A stretch of DNA of 64,000 nt from a bacterium (GTDB lineage: Bacteria; Bdellovibrionota_B; Oligoflexia; Silvanigrellales; Silvanigrellaceae): the NCBI GenBank assembly GCA_009918675.1, contig RGDM01000004.1, positions 1 through 64,000 of the forward strand, given 5' to 3'. The position numbers and the translations under genes are program-made. Shown one piece after another: positions 1-8,632 of this stretch. The notes under the pieces are model-generated. The model was not told the DNA's origin. It saw only the letters and a list, made by a program, of their open reading frames with translations, and did not search any database. Position 1 is the first letter of the stretch; every line of letters begins with the position of its first letter.

Positions 1-88
1 GAATAATTGCAGTTTATCACCATTGTCATCCTGATAATTACGAATATCATTATTTGCCGGCCATTCATACAAACTCAAGAGATATGAG

Positions 89-586
89 TTGTTGCCTTTG
101 ACGCATGTGGTTCCAAGCCGTCTCGCAGCGCGGCTGGCTGGTTCAGTTGCCGATAGCACCGTGAGTCGAATTTGTGCGTACAATGTTGGCGGCAAGCGGC
201 GTCCAGAGGGTCGACAAATGCGCATCGGAGCAGACCCTGGCGGCGGAGGGAGGCGTGGTCCGGGATCTGACGGCTTGAGGATGATTGGTACTGTTCTTGA
301 TCCGCTTGCAGATGCGCGCATGCGCGGTGGTCCTGGATTGGGCGATGGCCCGGGCCCTGGAGGAGAGGGCGATCGAGGTTCAAAACCACCCCCTGGTCAG
401 CCCGATGCAACTTCGTCTTGTGACAACGCCGAGGCGGTCAGCGATGTTAAAGACGGTCGTTATGATCTCAGGTACTTGCCGCCTGTGAAATTCATTCTTC
501 GCTTGTTTAAGTCCAATGGAAGTTATTCCGATGTCACCGTGTCTGACGCACTTGTGCCGCAAGAAAGTCGAACATTGGATTTGTGA
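89..586 (+). CDS. Doubtful ORF, unknown, in the 607-base leading region
   Basis: The first 607 bases contain no gene I can name. This frame is open from about base 38 and has only a TTG as possible start at 89, with no convincing ribosome binding site. The middle (about residues 55-105) is very rich in Gly, Pro, Arg and Asp and is visibly more G+C-rich than the surroundings. The last 45 residues have ordinary amino-acid composition and could be a real C-terminus. It ends 21 bases before the metalloprotease gene, so it could be its upstream operon partner or a decayed remnant. Competing ORFs on both strands are no better. I do not assign a function. Confidence 0.25.
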   Translation: MLPLTHVVPSRLAARLAGSVADSTVSRICAYNVGGKRRPEGRQMRIGADPGGGGRRGPGSDGLRMIGTVLDPLADARMRGGPGLGDGPGPGGEGDRGSKPPPGQPDATSSCDNAEAVSDVKDGRYDLRYLPPVKFILRLFKSNGSYSDVTVSDALVPQESRTLDL

Positions 587-607
587 TGTGCTTGAAGTCG
601 GAGTGAG

Positions 608-1543
608 ATGATGCGGATGACGAAGATGCGGTTTGTTGTTCTTTGGAGTTGCCTCTTCGGTTGTGTTCCCGCTGGGCAGAAAGATGCGCAGGTCAATTAT
701 GCTGTGGGTGATTGGTGGTCGCATTCAGAAAGCAATTTACTTTCAGCTGTGAAAAGAGGGCAACAAGTTGCCTTGTGCGTTGAGGCGCGCGAAGCAAAAG
801 ACCAAACACGCGTCGTGAACGATATCGTGCGCTATACGCAGGTGGTGAGTTCTGCATTACAGGAGTGGCTTGCTGCCGTGCAGGCTCAGACAGCAATAGA
901 AAAGTCATCAGCGCCTTGCTCTTCAGATCTGAGTTCAGGCCGATTACGTGTTGTTTTGCACTATAACGAATCGACATTTCAGTCGCAGATTTCGCAATCT
1001 TCAGCGCCAACATTGGGTGTTTTTTTAGTCGGAGAAGGGACGCTGTTTCTGAACATGACTGGTATTTCAAATCCGAGCCGGGATCCCACGGGTGGACGCA
1101 AAACAACCCTCCATGAACTTGGCCACGCTATGGGCCTTCATCACAGTGCTTCTCCTGGAGCGGTGATGCAGCCCATGCTCTCTCGAGCGTCGGAACACCT
1201 GACGGCAGATGACATTGCTGGAATCAATTTTGTCTGGACGCGCTTGGCTGTTCAACAACCTGCGTCGCCAAGCTCTGGGAGATCTTCCACACAGCCCGTT
1301 GCGGCTGTTCGTTTGACGATGCGCTCAGATTCTTGGTTTAAGAGCTCGACAGAGCAATCGTTCAAACTCGCGGAAAGCGAAAAGTGTGCGCTCAAGCAAG
1401 GCCAACAATTGGTTGTACGATTGCTCGAGGATGGCCGTTTGCAATCAGCCCACTTCCATGTGCGGCTCATTGAGGCACTGCCGAGTTGTTCTTGGGGGCA
1501 AAAAGGTTCTGAAGGATTTCTTTATCAACCGCATGTCGATTGA
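608..1543 (+). CDS. Matrixin-like zinc metalloprotease lipoprotein
   Basis: A predicted secreted, lipid-anchored zinc protease of 311 residues. The N-terminus has a short hydrophobic segment ending in a lipobox (LFGC, Cys19), so it should go through Sec and be anchored in a membrane. The metzincin motif HExxHxxGxxH is complete: His169, Glu170, His173, Gly176 and His179. A Met-turn candidate (Met187 in AVMQPM) follows at the spacing expected for matrixins. Residues 215-311 are a C-terminal extension with no motif I recognise. Several ATGs lie close together (608, 611, 617, 626); any of them keeps the signal sequence. Its substrate is unknown. The gene converges on smpB. Confidence 0.8.
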   Translation: MMRMTKMRFVVLWSCLFGCVPAGQKDAQVNYAVGDWWSHSESNLLSAVKRGQQVALCVEAREAKDQTRVVNDIVRYTQVVSSALQEWLAAVQAQTAIEKSSAPCSSDLSSGRLRVVLHYNESTFQSQISQSSAPTLGVFLVGEGTLFLNMTGISNPSRDPTGGRKTTLHELGHAMGLHHSASPGAVMQPMLSRASEHLTADDIAGINFVWTRLAVQQPASPSSGRSSTQPVAAVRLTMRSDSWFKSSTEQSFKLAESEKCALKQGQQLVVRLLEDGRLQSAHFHVRLIEALPSCSWGQKGSEGFLYQPHVD

Positions 1544-1579
1544 GTTTTTAAGAAAAAATAAAAATGCTGTGGATATTCT

Positions 1580-2023
1580 TTAGCGTCGGACAGCTCTGTC
1601 CATCTCTCGCTTTGCATCTTTATTTTTTTGAGCTTCGCGTTTGTCGTGGCCTGCTTTGCCTTTGGCGAGCGCAAGTTCAACTTTGACTCGGTTTTCATCA
1701 TTGAAATAGAGCTCAAGTGGAATCAGCGTATAGCCTTTTTGTCGCGTTGCTTCGTCGAGCTTCTTGATCTCACTTCGATTGAGGAGAAGTCTTCGATCCC
1801 GGCGCTCGGTATGATTCAGATAGGAGGCCTGCTTGAGTGTTGGAATTGTCAAATTCATCAGCCAGGCTTGCCCTTCACGAATCATCGCATAGCTTTCGGC
1901 CAAACTTGGATGCAAATCGCGCAGACATTTTACTTCGGATCCACGCAATGCAATCCCAGCCTCGAATTTGTCTTCGATGTGGTATTCGTGGAAGGCGCGC
2001 TTATTCTTCGAAATTGATTTCAT
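1580..2023 (-). CDS. smpB: SsrA-binding protein SmpB
   Basis: SmpB binds tmRNA and delivers it to stalled ribosomes for trans-translation. The 147-residue product is close to the usual 150-160. It carries the family features: an N-terminal NKRAFHEYHI segment, GIALRGSEVKCLR, the NHTERRDRRLLLNRSEI region, LIPLELYF, and a basic C-terminal tail ending in DRAVRR that enters the ribosomal A site. No tmRNA gene was seen in the window. The upstream ribosome binding site is weak. Confidence 0.95.
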   Translation of the reverse strand: MKSISKNKRAFHEYHIEDKFEAGIALRGSEVKCLRDLHPSLAESYAMIREGQAWLMNLTIPTLKQASYLNHTERRDRRLLLNRSEIKKLDEATRQKGYTLIPLELYFNDENRVKVELALAKGKAGHDKREAQKNKDAKREMDRAVRR

Positions 2024-2105
2024 TCGAATGGCCCTGTCGGCAGGCTTGTGGCAAACTCAACGTCATTTCAAGGGATATGTGTTTTCCTGAACGAGGGCAA
2101 GTCAG

Positions 2106-2969
2106 ATGCTGGTCGATGAATCGACGCTCAATCTTTGGTTTGGTCTGTTTCTCTTCGCCTTTGGCGCCTGTATTGGGAGTTTTCTCAATGTTGTTGCTTA
2201 TCGATTGCCTCTCGGGTTGTCGTTGATTCGTCCGCCGTCGCATTGTCCGAAGTGTTCAACCCCTGTTCCGGTCTATGGGCTTGTCCCCATTTTCGGCTTC
2301 GCATTCGTTCGAGGCCGTTGTGTCGCATGTGAGACGCGTGTTTCCATTGCATACCCGTTAGTTGAGCTTATTTGCGCACTTGGAACCGTCTTTTTGTTTT
2401 TCTCGATCATGACTCCTTTGCAGTTTGTTGGGACACTGTGGCCAGAAGCACAGATGGGTACTCATTTAGGAATGATGCGCTATCAGCCGCTTGTTCTTCT
2501 GCTGACACGTTTTTTTCTCTTCTACACTGCGATTCCACTCACCCTCATCGATTTGCGTCATCGTATTCTGCCCGATGTCATCACGCTTACGGGCGCCTTG
2601 TGTGCGATTTTGCTTGGTGCAGCCAACGTTATGCTTGGCTGGAAAGGTGCGTTGGGCGGAGCCTTACTGGGGTCGGGTCTATTGTTTTTCATTGCAAAAA
2701 CCTACGAATTGCTGCGCGGTCAGGAAGGTTTGGGTTTGGGTGACGTGAAGTATATGGCGCTCATCGGTGCGGTTGTTGGTTGGCAAGGTGTGTTAATCGT
2801 CCTCGGACTTGCAAGCATTCTTGGTAGCGTGGTCGGAATTGCGATTGGCTTGGGGCGGCGCACAGGTTTGCAAACATCAGTTCCGTTTGGTCCTTTTCTT
2901 GCAGTTGCAGCTCTGATTGTCTGTTTGTGGCAACCATTCATTTTACAAATTTTCTTTGATGATCTGTGA
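2106..2969 (+). CDS. pilD: Prepilin peptidase / N-methyltransferase (A24 family)
   Basis: An inner-membrane aspartic peptidase that cleaves and N-methylates type IV prepilins or pseudopilins. At 287 residues it is full length. The N-terminal transmembrane segment carries GSFLNVVAYRLP. Two CxxC pairs (Cys47/Cys50 and Cys72/Cys75) form the cytoplasmic zinc-binding loop of the bifunctional type. The two catalytic aspartates fall in the expected contexts, LIDLRHRILPD and GLGDVK. Seven or eight hydrophobic segments follow. No pilus or secretion genes are adjacent, so the pilin substrates must be encoded elsewhere. A GAGGG ribosome binding site precedes the ATG. Confidence 0.92.
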   Translation: MLVDESTLNLWFGLFLFAFGACIGSFLNVVAYRLPLGLSLIRPPSHCPKCSTPVPVYGLVPIFGFAFVRGRCVACETRVSIAYPLVELICALGTVFLFFSIMTPLQFVGTLWPEAQMGTHLGMMRYQPLVLLLTRFFLFYTAIPLTLIDLRHRILPDVITLTGALCAILLGAANVMLGWKGALGGALLGSGLLFFIAKTYELLRGQEGLGLGDVKYMALIGAVVGWQGVLIVLGLASILGSVVGIAIGLGRRTGLQTSVPFGPFLAVAALIVCLWQPFILQIFFDDL

Positions 2970-2981
2970 GGATGCTTTCCT

Positions 2982-5006
2982 GTGAGGCCTGCTGATCTTG
3001 CCAACGCGCTGAAGGCTTTGAACCCTGAGCAGCGCGAAGCGGTTGAAACCTTAACTGGCCCACTCCTTGTTCTGGCGGGAGCGGGAACTGGCAAAACCAA
3101 AGTCATTACATCTCGAATTGCAAATTTGCTCACCCATGGCGTGCGTCCGGAGCAGATTGTTGCTGTGAGCTTTACCAACAAAGCGGCAAAGGAAATGGGC
3201 GAGCGACTTGCTCAGATGGTTGGAAAAGCGTTTCAGAAACGGACCATATTATCAACTTTCCACTCATTCTGTTTGCGACTCTTGCGCGAGTTTCCCGAGC
3301 AAGCAGGATTGCGGGTTGGCTTTTCTATTGCCGATGAAGGATCGAGTCGTGATCTTCTCCGCGAGACTTTGGCAGAGCACAAACTTCAAGAAATTTTTTC
3401 ACTTCAAAAAGCAGCGGAGCATGTTGGCGCAAGCAAAGACGCACTCATGCGTGTGAGCGATTTCTCGAATGCAAAACACTTGGTGAATCGGCTCATCATC
3501 AAAAAGGTTTTTGAAGATTATGAGCGTCGATTGCGCTTATATAATCTCGTCGATTTTGATGACATTGTTTATCGCACCGTCTTGATGCTTCGCGATCATC
3601 CCTCGGTTCGTGAACAGATCTGCACACGCTACAATCATTTTCTCGTCGACGAATTTCAAGACACCAGCAATGCTCAATTTGAACTCATCCGATTGCTAGG
3701 CGAGCAACACCGCAATGTCTGCGTTGTGGGTGATGATGATCAAAGTATTTATGCTTGGCGTGGTGCAAAACCCCAGGTGCTCTTCGATTTTCTTGAAATC
3801 TTTCCAGAAACGAAAAAAGTGACGCTCGAACAAAATTATCGCTGCTCCAGCCAAATCTTAAACGTTGCCAATTCGGTTATTTCGTCCAACCAAACACGGC
3901 TCGGAAAGACTCTATGGAGTCGCAAAGATGAAAACTGCCCTGTCCGTTTGCATACGGCCGAGAATGAGCGCGACGAAGCTATCTTTGTTTCAGAGCAAAT
4001 TCATCGCCTCAGGCGTGAGGAGAATCTGCCCTGGGCCTCGTTCACTATTTTAGTGCGCAGCAATGCGCAAACCGAGATCATTGAGCAGGTCTTTATGGAA
4101 AGAAAAATTCCATACCATGTTCATGGTGGAAGCGAGTTTTTTGATCGCAAAGAAATTCGTGACATGCTCTCTTTTCTTAGATTTGCCAATAATCCTAAAG
4201 ATGCCAATGCACTGTTTCGTGTCATTAATGTTCCGGCGCGGGGAATTGGTCTGCGCACTCTCGAACATTTGAGTGCTGGCTTTGAAGCAGCTGTGCAAAG
4301 CCAACCGCATCTGAGTTTTCTTGATTACATTGAATCTGTTCGCAATGAATTTCCAGCAGTCAGCCTCTATCTGGAGAAATTCATTCCAATTCACAAGAAA
4401 ATGAAGAATGCACTTAGTCAGACGGATGTGGCAAATTCACTTCGTGATTGTTTCGAATCGTTGGGTCTCAAGCAGGAAATTTTGAGCTCATCGCGAAGCA
4501 TGCAGGTTGCCAATTGGCGTCTGAATCTTGTTGATAAAATGCTTGCAGTTATTGAGAAAGTTGAACTCGACAGGTTCACTCTTGCTGATTTGGTTGATGC
4601 ACTCAATCTGGACGACTCGAGTTTTTCAGCACGCAAAGAGGTTGGAGACAGAGTTCAGATGATGACCATCCATGCATCAAAAGGGCTTGAGTTTCCTTGT
4701 GTCTTTGTGGTTGGGGTGGAAGAAAAGCGGCTTCCTCATGAGCGGAGTATGGACACACCCGCTGGAGTTGAGGAAGAGCGACGATTGTTTTACGTTGCCC
4801 TGACCCGTGCTCAGAAGTTTCTATTTCTGAGCCACTGCGGTTTTCGATCGCGCGGAAATCGCTCTGCGCGTGGTGCCGATATCGAAGCGTCGCGATTTTT
4901 GAATGAGGTTCCTGAGCAAAGTTTGCTTTTAACCGAAACAGATCCTGCAACGGAAGAAGCGCAGAGACTTGAAGCTGCCAAGCGTCTCTTTGAACTGTTT
5001 CGATGA
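2982..5006 (+). CDS. rep: Rep/UvrD-family ATP-dependent 3'-5' DNA helicase
   Basis: A superfamily 1A helicase of 674 residues, the size of E. coli Rep (673) and shorter than UvrD or PcrA. It has Walker A AGAGTGKT (residues 32-39), motif Ia VSFTNKAAKEM, motif II LVDEFQDTS, motif III VVGDDDQSIYAWRGA, motif IV LEQNYRCS, motif V TIHASKGLEFP and motif VI FYVALTRAQK. The triple-Asp QSIY motif and the short C-terminus favour Rep over UvrD, but PcrA/UvrD roles in repair cannot be excluded. The start is GTG with GAGGA upstream, 12 bases after the prepilin peptidase stop. The next gene overlaps by 4 bp, so the three genes to 7335 are probably one transcript. Confidence 0.85.
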   Translation: MRPADLANALKALNPEQREAVETLTGPLLVLAGAGTGKTKVITSRIANLLTHGVRPEQIVAVSFTNKAAKEMGERLAQMVGKAFQKRTILSTFHSFCLRLLREFPEQAGLRVGFSIADEGSSRDLLRETLAEHKLQEIFSLQKAAEHVGASKDALMRVSDFSNAKHLVNRLIIKKVFEDYERRLRLYNLVDFDDIVYRTVLMLRDHPSVREQICTRYNHFLVDEFQDTSNAQFELIRLLGEQHRNVCVVGDDDQSIYAWRGAKPQVLFDFLEIFPETKKVTLEQNYRCSSQILNVANSVISSNQTRLGKTLWSRKDENCPVRLHTAENERDEAIFVSEQIHRLRREENLPWASFTILVRSNAQTEIIEQVFMERKIPYHVHGGSEFFDRKEIRDMLSFLRFANNPKDANALFRVINVPARGIGLRTLEHLSAGFEAAVQSQPHLSFLDYIESVRNEFPAVSLYLEKFIPIHKKMKNALSQTDVANSLRDCFESLGLKQEILSSSRSMQVANWRLNLVDKMLAVIEKVELDRFTLADLVDALNLDDSSFSARKEVGDRVQMMTIHASKGLEFPCVFVVGVEEKRLPHERSMDTPAGVEEERRLFYVALTRAQKFLFLSHCGFRSRGNRSARGADIEASRFLNEVPEQSLLLTETDPATEEAQRLEAAKRLFELFR

Positions 5007-6481
5007 ATTTATCAGGTGCGGGGATTGCGAGAGTGATTTGGCTTCGACGCATTATCGTGACGCTGTTTGCTTGTTTGCTCGCTGCTCTCAGCGGTGGCTT
5101 GTTGATTTGGCTTGCCACTGCGCAGCCTGCAGATTTTTATCTCTTGCGCTCTATTCAAGGGCAATCGGTTGCTAATGTATGGCTGTTTCCCGCACATGAG
5201 AGTTCTCTAAAACCATCGGGAAATTTGAGTCATTTGAGTTTTTCGCTCTGGCTTTCTCCTGCAAAATTTCCAACTGCTCTTCGTCATTTCGATCATTGGC
5301 TCGAAGAATATAGTTTGCTGAGAGAAGAAACCGATGAGGCTGCGGGTGATGACAGTCAAACGATACCGCCTTCTATTCTTCCAAACGATGAAGCTGAGCT
5401 CAGTTCAACTGTTGATCCTTATGATCTCGCCTTTGCAAATCTGTTTGAAGATATCTGGTCATCAGGAGCTGTGAGTATTGCCGGCTCGGCTCATTTCGAC
5501 ATTCCATTCTGGGGCAAGCCGTTTTTTGGATGGATTCAGGCGCAACTTCAAACCGCTGCTGGTGAAAGGTTTCTCGAAAAAATCTTTGATCATATTGGTT
5601 CACGCCGCGATGGTACAGACCTGGCAAGCTGGATTGGTGAACTTCCCTTCGCAAATCTTCCTCAGCCAAATTCTTATGCTTTAATTCATTCAGTGCTGAT
5701 TCATCTCGATGGCATTCAGATTGCAAAACTTTATGGACAACTTTGTGAGGCGAGGAATATTTCTGAACTTTGGTGTGAGCCCTCTGATTTGATCACAAAC
5801 CCTTTTGAACCATTGCTTTATGCTTCGGAAAATTTCCAGACTCAAGTTCGGATTTATTGGACTGTAAGAGGGCAGCATTTTCTTTGGTCAAATAGTGAAA
5901 AGTGTTTGGAAAAGATGTTGGCAAGTTCAGCATCTGCTGAACTCAATTGCGGCGAAGTGAGTAATTTAGCGGCACTCAATTTCTCGCAAAAAGAAAGAAG
6001 TTTATTGCGACCTACGTCGCGAAAGAGCAACCGAAACGGTGCAGGCTTTTACTTAAACCAAATGGCTTTGCAGAGGTGTTTTGACGAGGTTGTCCAGGTT
6101 CTCTCGGGTGAGAATGTGGCGGGCGCAAGTTGGCTGCAAGACACTCTTGTGAGCGCAAATGGCGAGCGGGTTTTGAAATCTATTCAGATGCAACTGCGTG
6201 GTTCTGCATTGATGTGGCCCTCTTGGGGGGCGATACTTGAGCTGAATTCCTCGCACGTAGGACACCTCTCGACATTTGTGCGCCGGTTGAAAACGCCTGA
6301 GAAGGATGAGCTTGTTGACCGCAAAGCCGCCAACAGTCAGTTTGAATTCCTCAGTGGTCTCACCTCGGCTTGGTGGGGATTGCCACGCGGCGAAGGTCGC
6401 TTAGAATCGATTCGGCCGTGGCAGAGACAGCATTCGTTTTGGACGGCTGTTTCAGAATATCGGTTGGGATGGAGTGAATGA
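5003..6481 (+). CDS. Unknown membrane-anchored protein, 492 residues
   Basis: I do not recognise this family. A single hydrophobic segment at residues 13-38, preceded by arginines, looks like an uncleaved signal anchor, so most of the protein (about 450 residues) should be periplasmic. That part is mixed alpha/beta in composition, rich in Trp and Phe, with an acidic stretch near residues 110-135. It has no catalytic motif I can identify. The gene is translationally coupled on both sides: its ATG overlaps the helicase stop and its stop overlaps the hydrolase start. Such coupling to a Rep-type helicase may be incidental. Confidence 0.8.
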   Translation: MNLSGAGIARVIWLRRIIVTLFACLLAALSGGLLIWLATAQPADFYLLRSIQGQSVANVWLFPAHESSLKPSGNLSHLSFSLWLSPAKFPTALRHFDHWLEEYSLLREETDEAAGDDSQTIPPSILPNDEAELSSTVDPYDLAFANLFEDIWSSGAVSIAGSAHFDIPFWGKPFFGWIQAQLQTAAGERFLEKIFDHIGSRRDGTDLASWIGELPFANLPQPNSYALIHSVLIHLDGIQIAKLYGQLCEARNISELWCEPSDLITNPFEPLLYASENFQTQVRIYWTVRGQHFLWSNSEKCLEKMLASSASAELNCGEVSNLAALNFSQKERSLLRPTSRKSNRNGAGFYLNQMALQRCFDEVVQVLSGENVAGASWLQDTLVSANGERVLKSIQMQLRGSALMWPSWGAILELNSSHVGHLSTFVRRLKTPEKDELVDRKAANSQFEFLSGLTSAWWGLPRGEGRLESIRPWQRQHSFWTAVSEYRLGWSE

Positions 6482-7335
6482 GAATGAAGTTTTTTGCAAT
6501 TGAGGGAAATAGTCAGAGGCTTGATGGTGGTGCGATGTATGGGAATGCACCTAAGACAATGTGGGAAAAATGGTCGGCTCCAGACGAGCAAAATCGAATT
6601 TCGCTCGCATGTCGGAGTTTGCTTGTTGAGACAGATAGCGGACAGAAGGTTCTCTTTGAGGCTGGAATAGGTGCATTTTTCGAACCCAAAATGCGTGAAC
6701 GATTTGGTGTTGTGGAAAGCGAACATTGTCTTCTCGAAAATCTTCAAAAATTATCTATCTCGCCCTCAGAAATTGACGACGTTGTGCTTTCGCACCTTCA
6801 TTTTGACCACGCGGGTGGGGTGCTAAGTCGGTATGAAGATGGTCCACTTCATTTGGTGTTTCCGAAGGCGCGTATTCATGCCTCACGCAAGAACTGGAAC
6901 CGCTCGAACGCTCCACATCCTCGAGATAGGGCGTCTTTCGTTCCGGATCTCAATCGTCTTCTGCTAGAAAGTGGGCGCTTGATTCTTGTTGACGAAGCCC
7001 CTCACCCTGCATTGGCACCTTTTGTGCGCTTTCATTTTTCCGACGGTCACACGCCGGGCCTGATGATGGCTGAGATTAAAACCGCTTCGGGTCCATTGGT
7101 CTTTTCTTCGGATCTGATTCCAGGTGCACCATGGGTTCACGTGCCAATTTCAATGGGCTACGACCGTTATCCAGAAATGGTGATCGACGAAAAGCGCCAC
7201 TTGCTTGATGATCTCATTGTGCGCGGTGGAATGTTGTTCTTCACTCACGATCCGAAAACACCTTGCGGGCGTCTGCAAAAAGATTCCGCAGGCCGTTATT
7301 CAACATCAGCGCTTGAAATGAGTCAGCTGAATTGA
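6478..7335 (+). CDS. Metallo-beta-lactamase-fold hydrolase
   Basis: A cytoplasmic MBL-fold hydrolase of 285 residues. The zinc motif HxHxDH is complete (SHLHFDHAGG: His106, His108, Asp110, His111). Further likely metal ligands are the His of SDGHTPG, the Asp of SSDLIPG, and the His of FFTHDP. The arrangement resembles the quorum-quenching lactonase/alkylsulfatase-like branch with the FSDGHTPG segment, but the substrate cannot be read from sequence. No signal peptide is seen. The last 95 bases overlap the 3' end of the convergent protease gene. Confidence 0.85.
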   Translation: MRMKFFAIEGNSQRLDGGAMYGNAPKTMWEKWSAPDEQNRISLACRSLLVETDSGQKVLFEAGIGAFFEPKMRERFGVVESEHCLLENLQKLSISPSEIDDVVLSHLHFDHAGGVLSRYEDGPLHLVFPKARIHASRKNWNRSNAPHPRDRASFVPDLNRLLLESGRLILVDEAPHPALAPFVRFHFSDGHTPGLMMAEIKTASGPLVFSSDLIPGAPWVHVPISMGYDRYPEMVIDEKRHLLDDLIVRGGMLFFTHDPKTPCGRLQKDSAGRYSTSALEMSQLN

Positions 7336-8128
7336 ATTTCCGAAGAGAGCTTTCTATCCAAGACCAATAGGTTTTGAATGAAAGAACTTTGACATCGCCC
7401 TTTTCGCAATTGGCTTGAATGACCATGCCTTCGAGGAGAGCGCTGCTCTCGGTAAATTTCCACAAAGGAGCGCCCGAATCACCGGGACAAGCCCCGGTCT
7501 GCCCATTCACCGCACGCACACTGATTTTACCTTCTCTTACGAGCTCGCTGGCTTTTGCAACTTCAGTCCATGTCGAAGTCGAATCCATTAGAGTCGACGA
7601 ATTTCTTTCTTTGAGGCGGACAGGACTGAAGCCTTTGAACCAAAATTTCGGCTGACTTCCGTCGGTCTGCAATTCGCGTGGAATAGACCAATGTGTCACC
7701 AAGGGGATTGGCTCTCGCAACTTTACGATGGCTAAATCGAAATCTTCTGTGTCTTTTTTTGGCAACGGCAAATAGTTGGGATGTAAAGACCAGCGTTGAA
7801 TGGGTATTGAAGTTTCAGATGAAGGTGTTGAAACAAAAAGATGAGCAGAGTCTTCTTCAATTCCAGACCATCGCGCAAGGCAATGTCCGGCCGTCACAAT
7901 CACGTCCTGAGACAAAGGCACACCACTGCAAAAGATTTCCCGGGCCGACGCACCCTGCTGACTTACAAATGCAACTGCGGCTGGCAGTTGGAACTGTTTT
8001 TGCAGAGCCTGATGGATTGTTGCCTGTGCCACAAGGCAAACCTTTTGCATGAGAAAAGAAGAATCGCACCGTCCGAGAGTTCGAGTGTGTTTATTTTTGC
8101 AAAGAATTTCAAACCCGAATTTGTTCAT
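7241..8128 (-). CDS. Trypsin-like serine protease (S1)
   Basis: The S1 catalytic triad is intact: His82 in TAGHC, Asp131 in FDLAIVKL, and Ser218 in CPGDSGAPLW. Cysteines sit where trypsins have them (FCSG before and GHC at the His). The domain ends near YWSWIESSL (about residue 261); residues 265-295 are encoded inside the convergent hydrolase gene and look like read-on tail. The start is uncertain. The ATG at 8128 lies only 7 bases from a strong terminator and has no ribosome binding site, and an internal ATG at 8050 is no better. No convincing signal peptide is present, which is odd for this family, so the true N-terminus may use a non-ATG start. Confidence 0.8.
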   Translation of the reverse strand: MNKFGFEILCKNKHTRTLGRCDSSFLMQKVCLVAQATIHQALQKQFQLPAAVAFVSQQGASAREIFCSGVPLSQDVIVTAGHCLARWSGIEEDSAHLFVSTPSSETSIPIQRWSLHPNYLPLPKKDTEDFDLAIVKLREPIPLVTHWSIPRELQTDGSQPKFWFKGFSPVRLKERNSSTLMDSTSTWTEVAKASELVREGKISVRAVNGQTGACPGDSGAPLWKFTESSALLEGMVIQANCEKGDVKVLSFKTYWSWIESSLRKFNSADSFQALMLNNGLRNLFADARKVFSDRE

Positions 8129-8135
8129 TCAACAC

Positions 8136-8178
8136 AAATAAAAAAAGCCCGCTCTGTTTGAGTAGGCTTTTTTTATTT
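8136..8178. terminator. Bidirectional rho-independent terminator
   Basis: A perfect 14-bp inverted repeat with an A-rich left arm, GC core and T-rich right arm (8136-8149 and 8165-8178) around a 15-base loop. It should stop transcripts in both directions. On the minus strand it terminates the HU gene just before the protease start. Confidence 0.8.
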
Positions 8179-8216
8179 CACCGCACACTTTGCGGAGCGG
8201 TGATTAATGTAACAGC

Positions 8217-8558
8217 TCACTTCTTGCGAGCTGGTGCTTTCTTAGCAGTTGTCTTCTTCTTGATGCCAACTGCTTCCTTCAAAGACTTAGCTGCACGGAA
8301 TGCAACTTTCTTTGAAGCTGGGATGCGGATTTCTTCGCCAGTTTGAGGATTGCGACCCTTACGAGCAGCGCGCTCCTTAACTTGAATGATACCGACTTTG
8401 TCCAAGCGGATCTTGGATTGATGGCTCACCAGCTCCGATTCGATCTCAGCAAGAAACTCAACGATCAGTTCCTTGGTGACTTTCTTTGGAAGTTCGTCGT
8501 GCTTGCTAGCAACAGCGGAAATGAGCTGACTGGTCGAGACAGTAGTTGCCTTCTTCAT
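8217..8558 (-). CDS. hup: HU-family DNA-binding protein with Lys/Ala-rich tail
   Basis: A nucleoid-associated protein of 113 residues. Residues 8-100 are a standard HU/IHF domain, with the signature region running from IRLDKVGIIQVKERAARKG through GRNPQTGEEI to KKVAFRAAKSLKEAV, including the Asn-Pro that intercalates DNA. The last 14 residues are a short KKKTTAKKAPARKK tail, a histone-H1-like extension seen in some HU proteins. It is a single-gene unit with a good promoter upstream, an AAGGAA ribosome binding site and a terminator downstream. It is shorter on tail than actinobacterial HupB. Confidence 0.93.
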   Translation of the reverse strand: MKKATTVSTSQLISAVASKHDELPKKVTKELIVEFLAEIESELVSHQSKIRLDKVGIIQVKERAARKGRNPQTGEEIRIPASKKVAFRAAKSLKEAVGIKKKTTAKKAPARKK

Positions 8559-8590
8559 GCGCAGTGTTCCTTTCTTGAAAACCTGAGATA

Positions 8591-8619
8591 ACTTTACAGC
8601 GCAACTTTTAAACTGACAA
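8591..8619 (-). promoter_or_regulatory. Sigma-70-type promoter of the HU gene
   Basis: On the minus strand TTGTCA (8619-8614) and TAAAGT (8596-8591) are separated by exactly 17 bases, about 30 bases upstream of the HU start codon. Confidence 0.55.
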
Positions 8620-8632
8620 GATCTTCGCGCAA

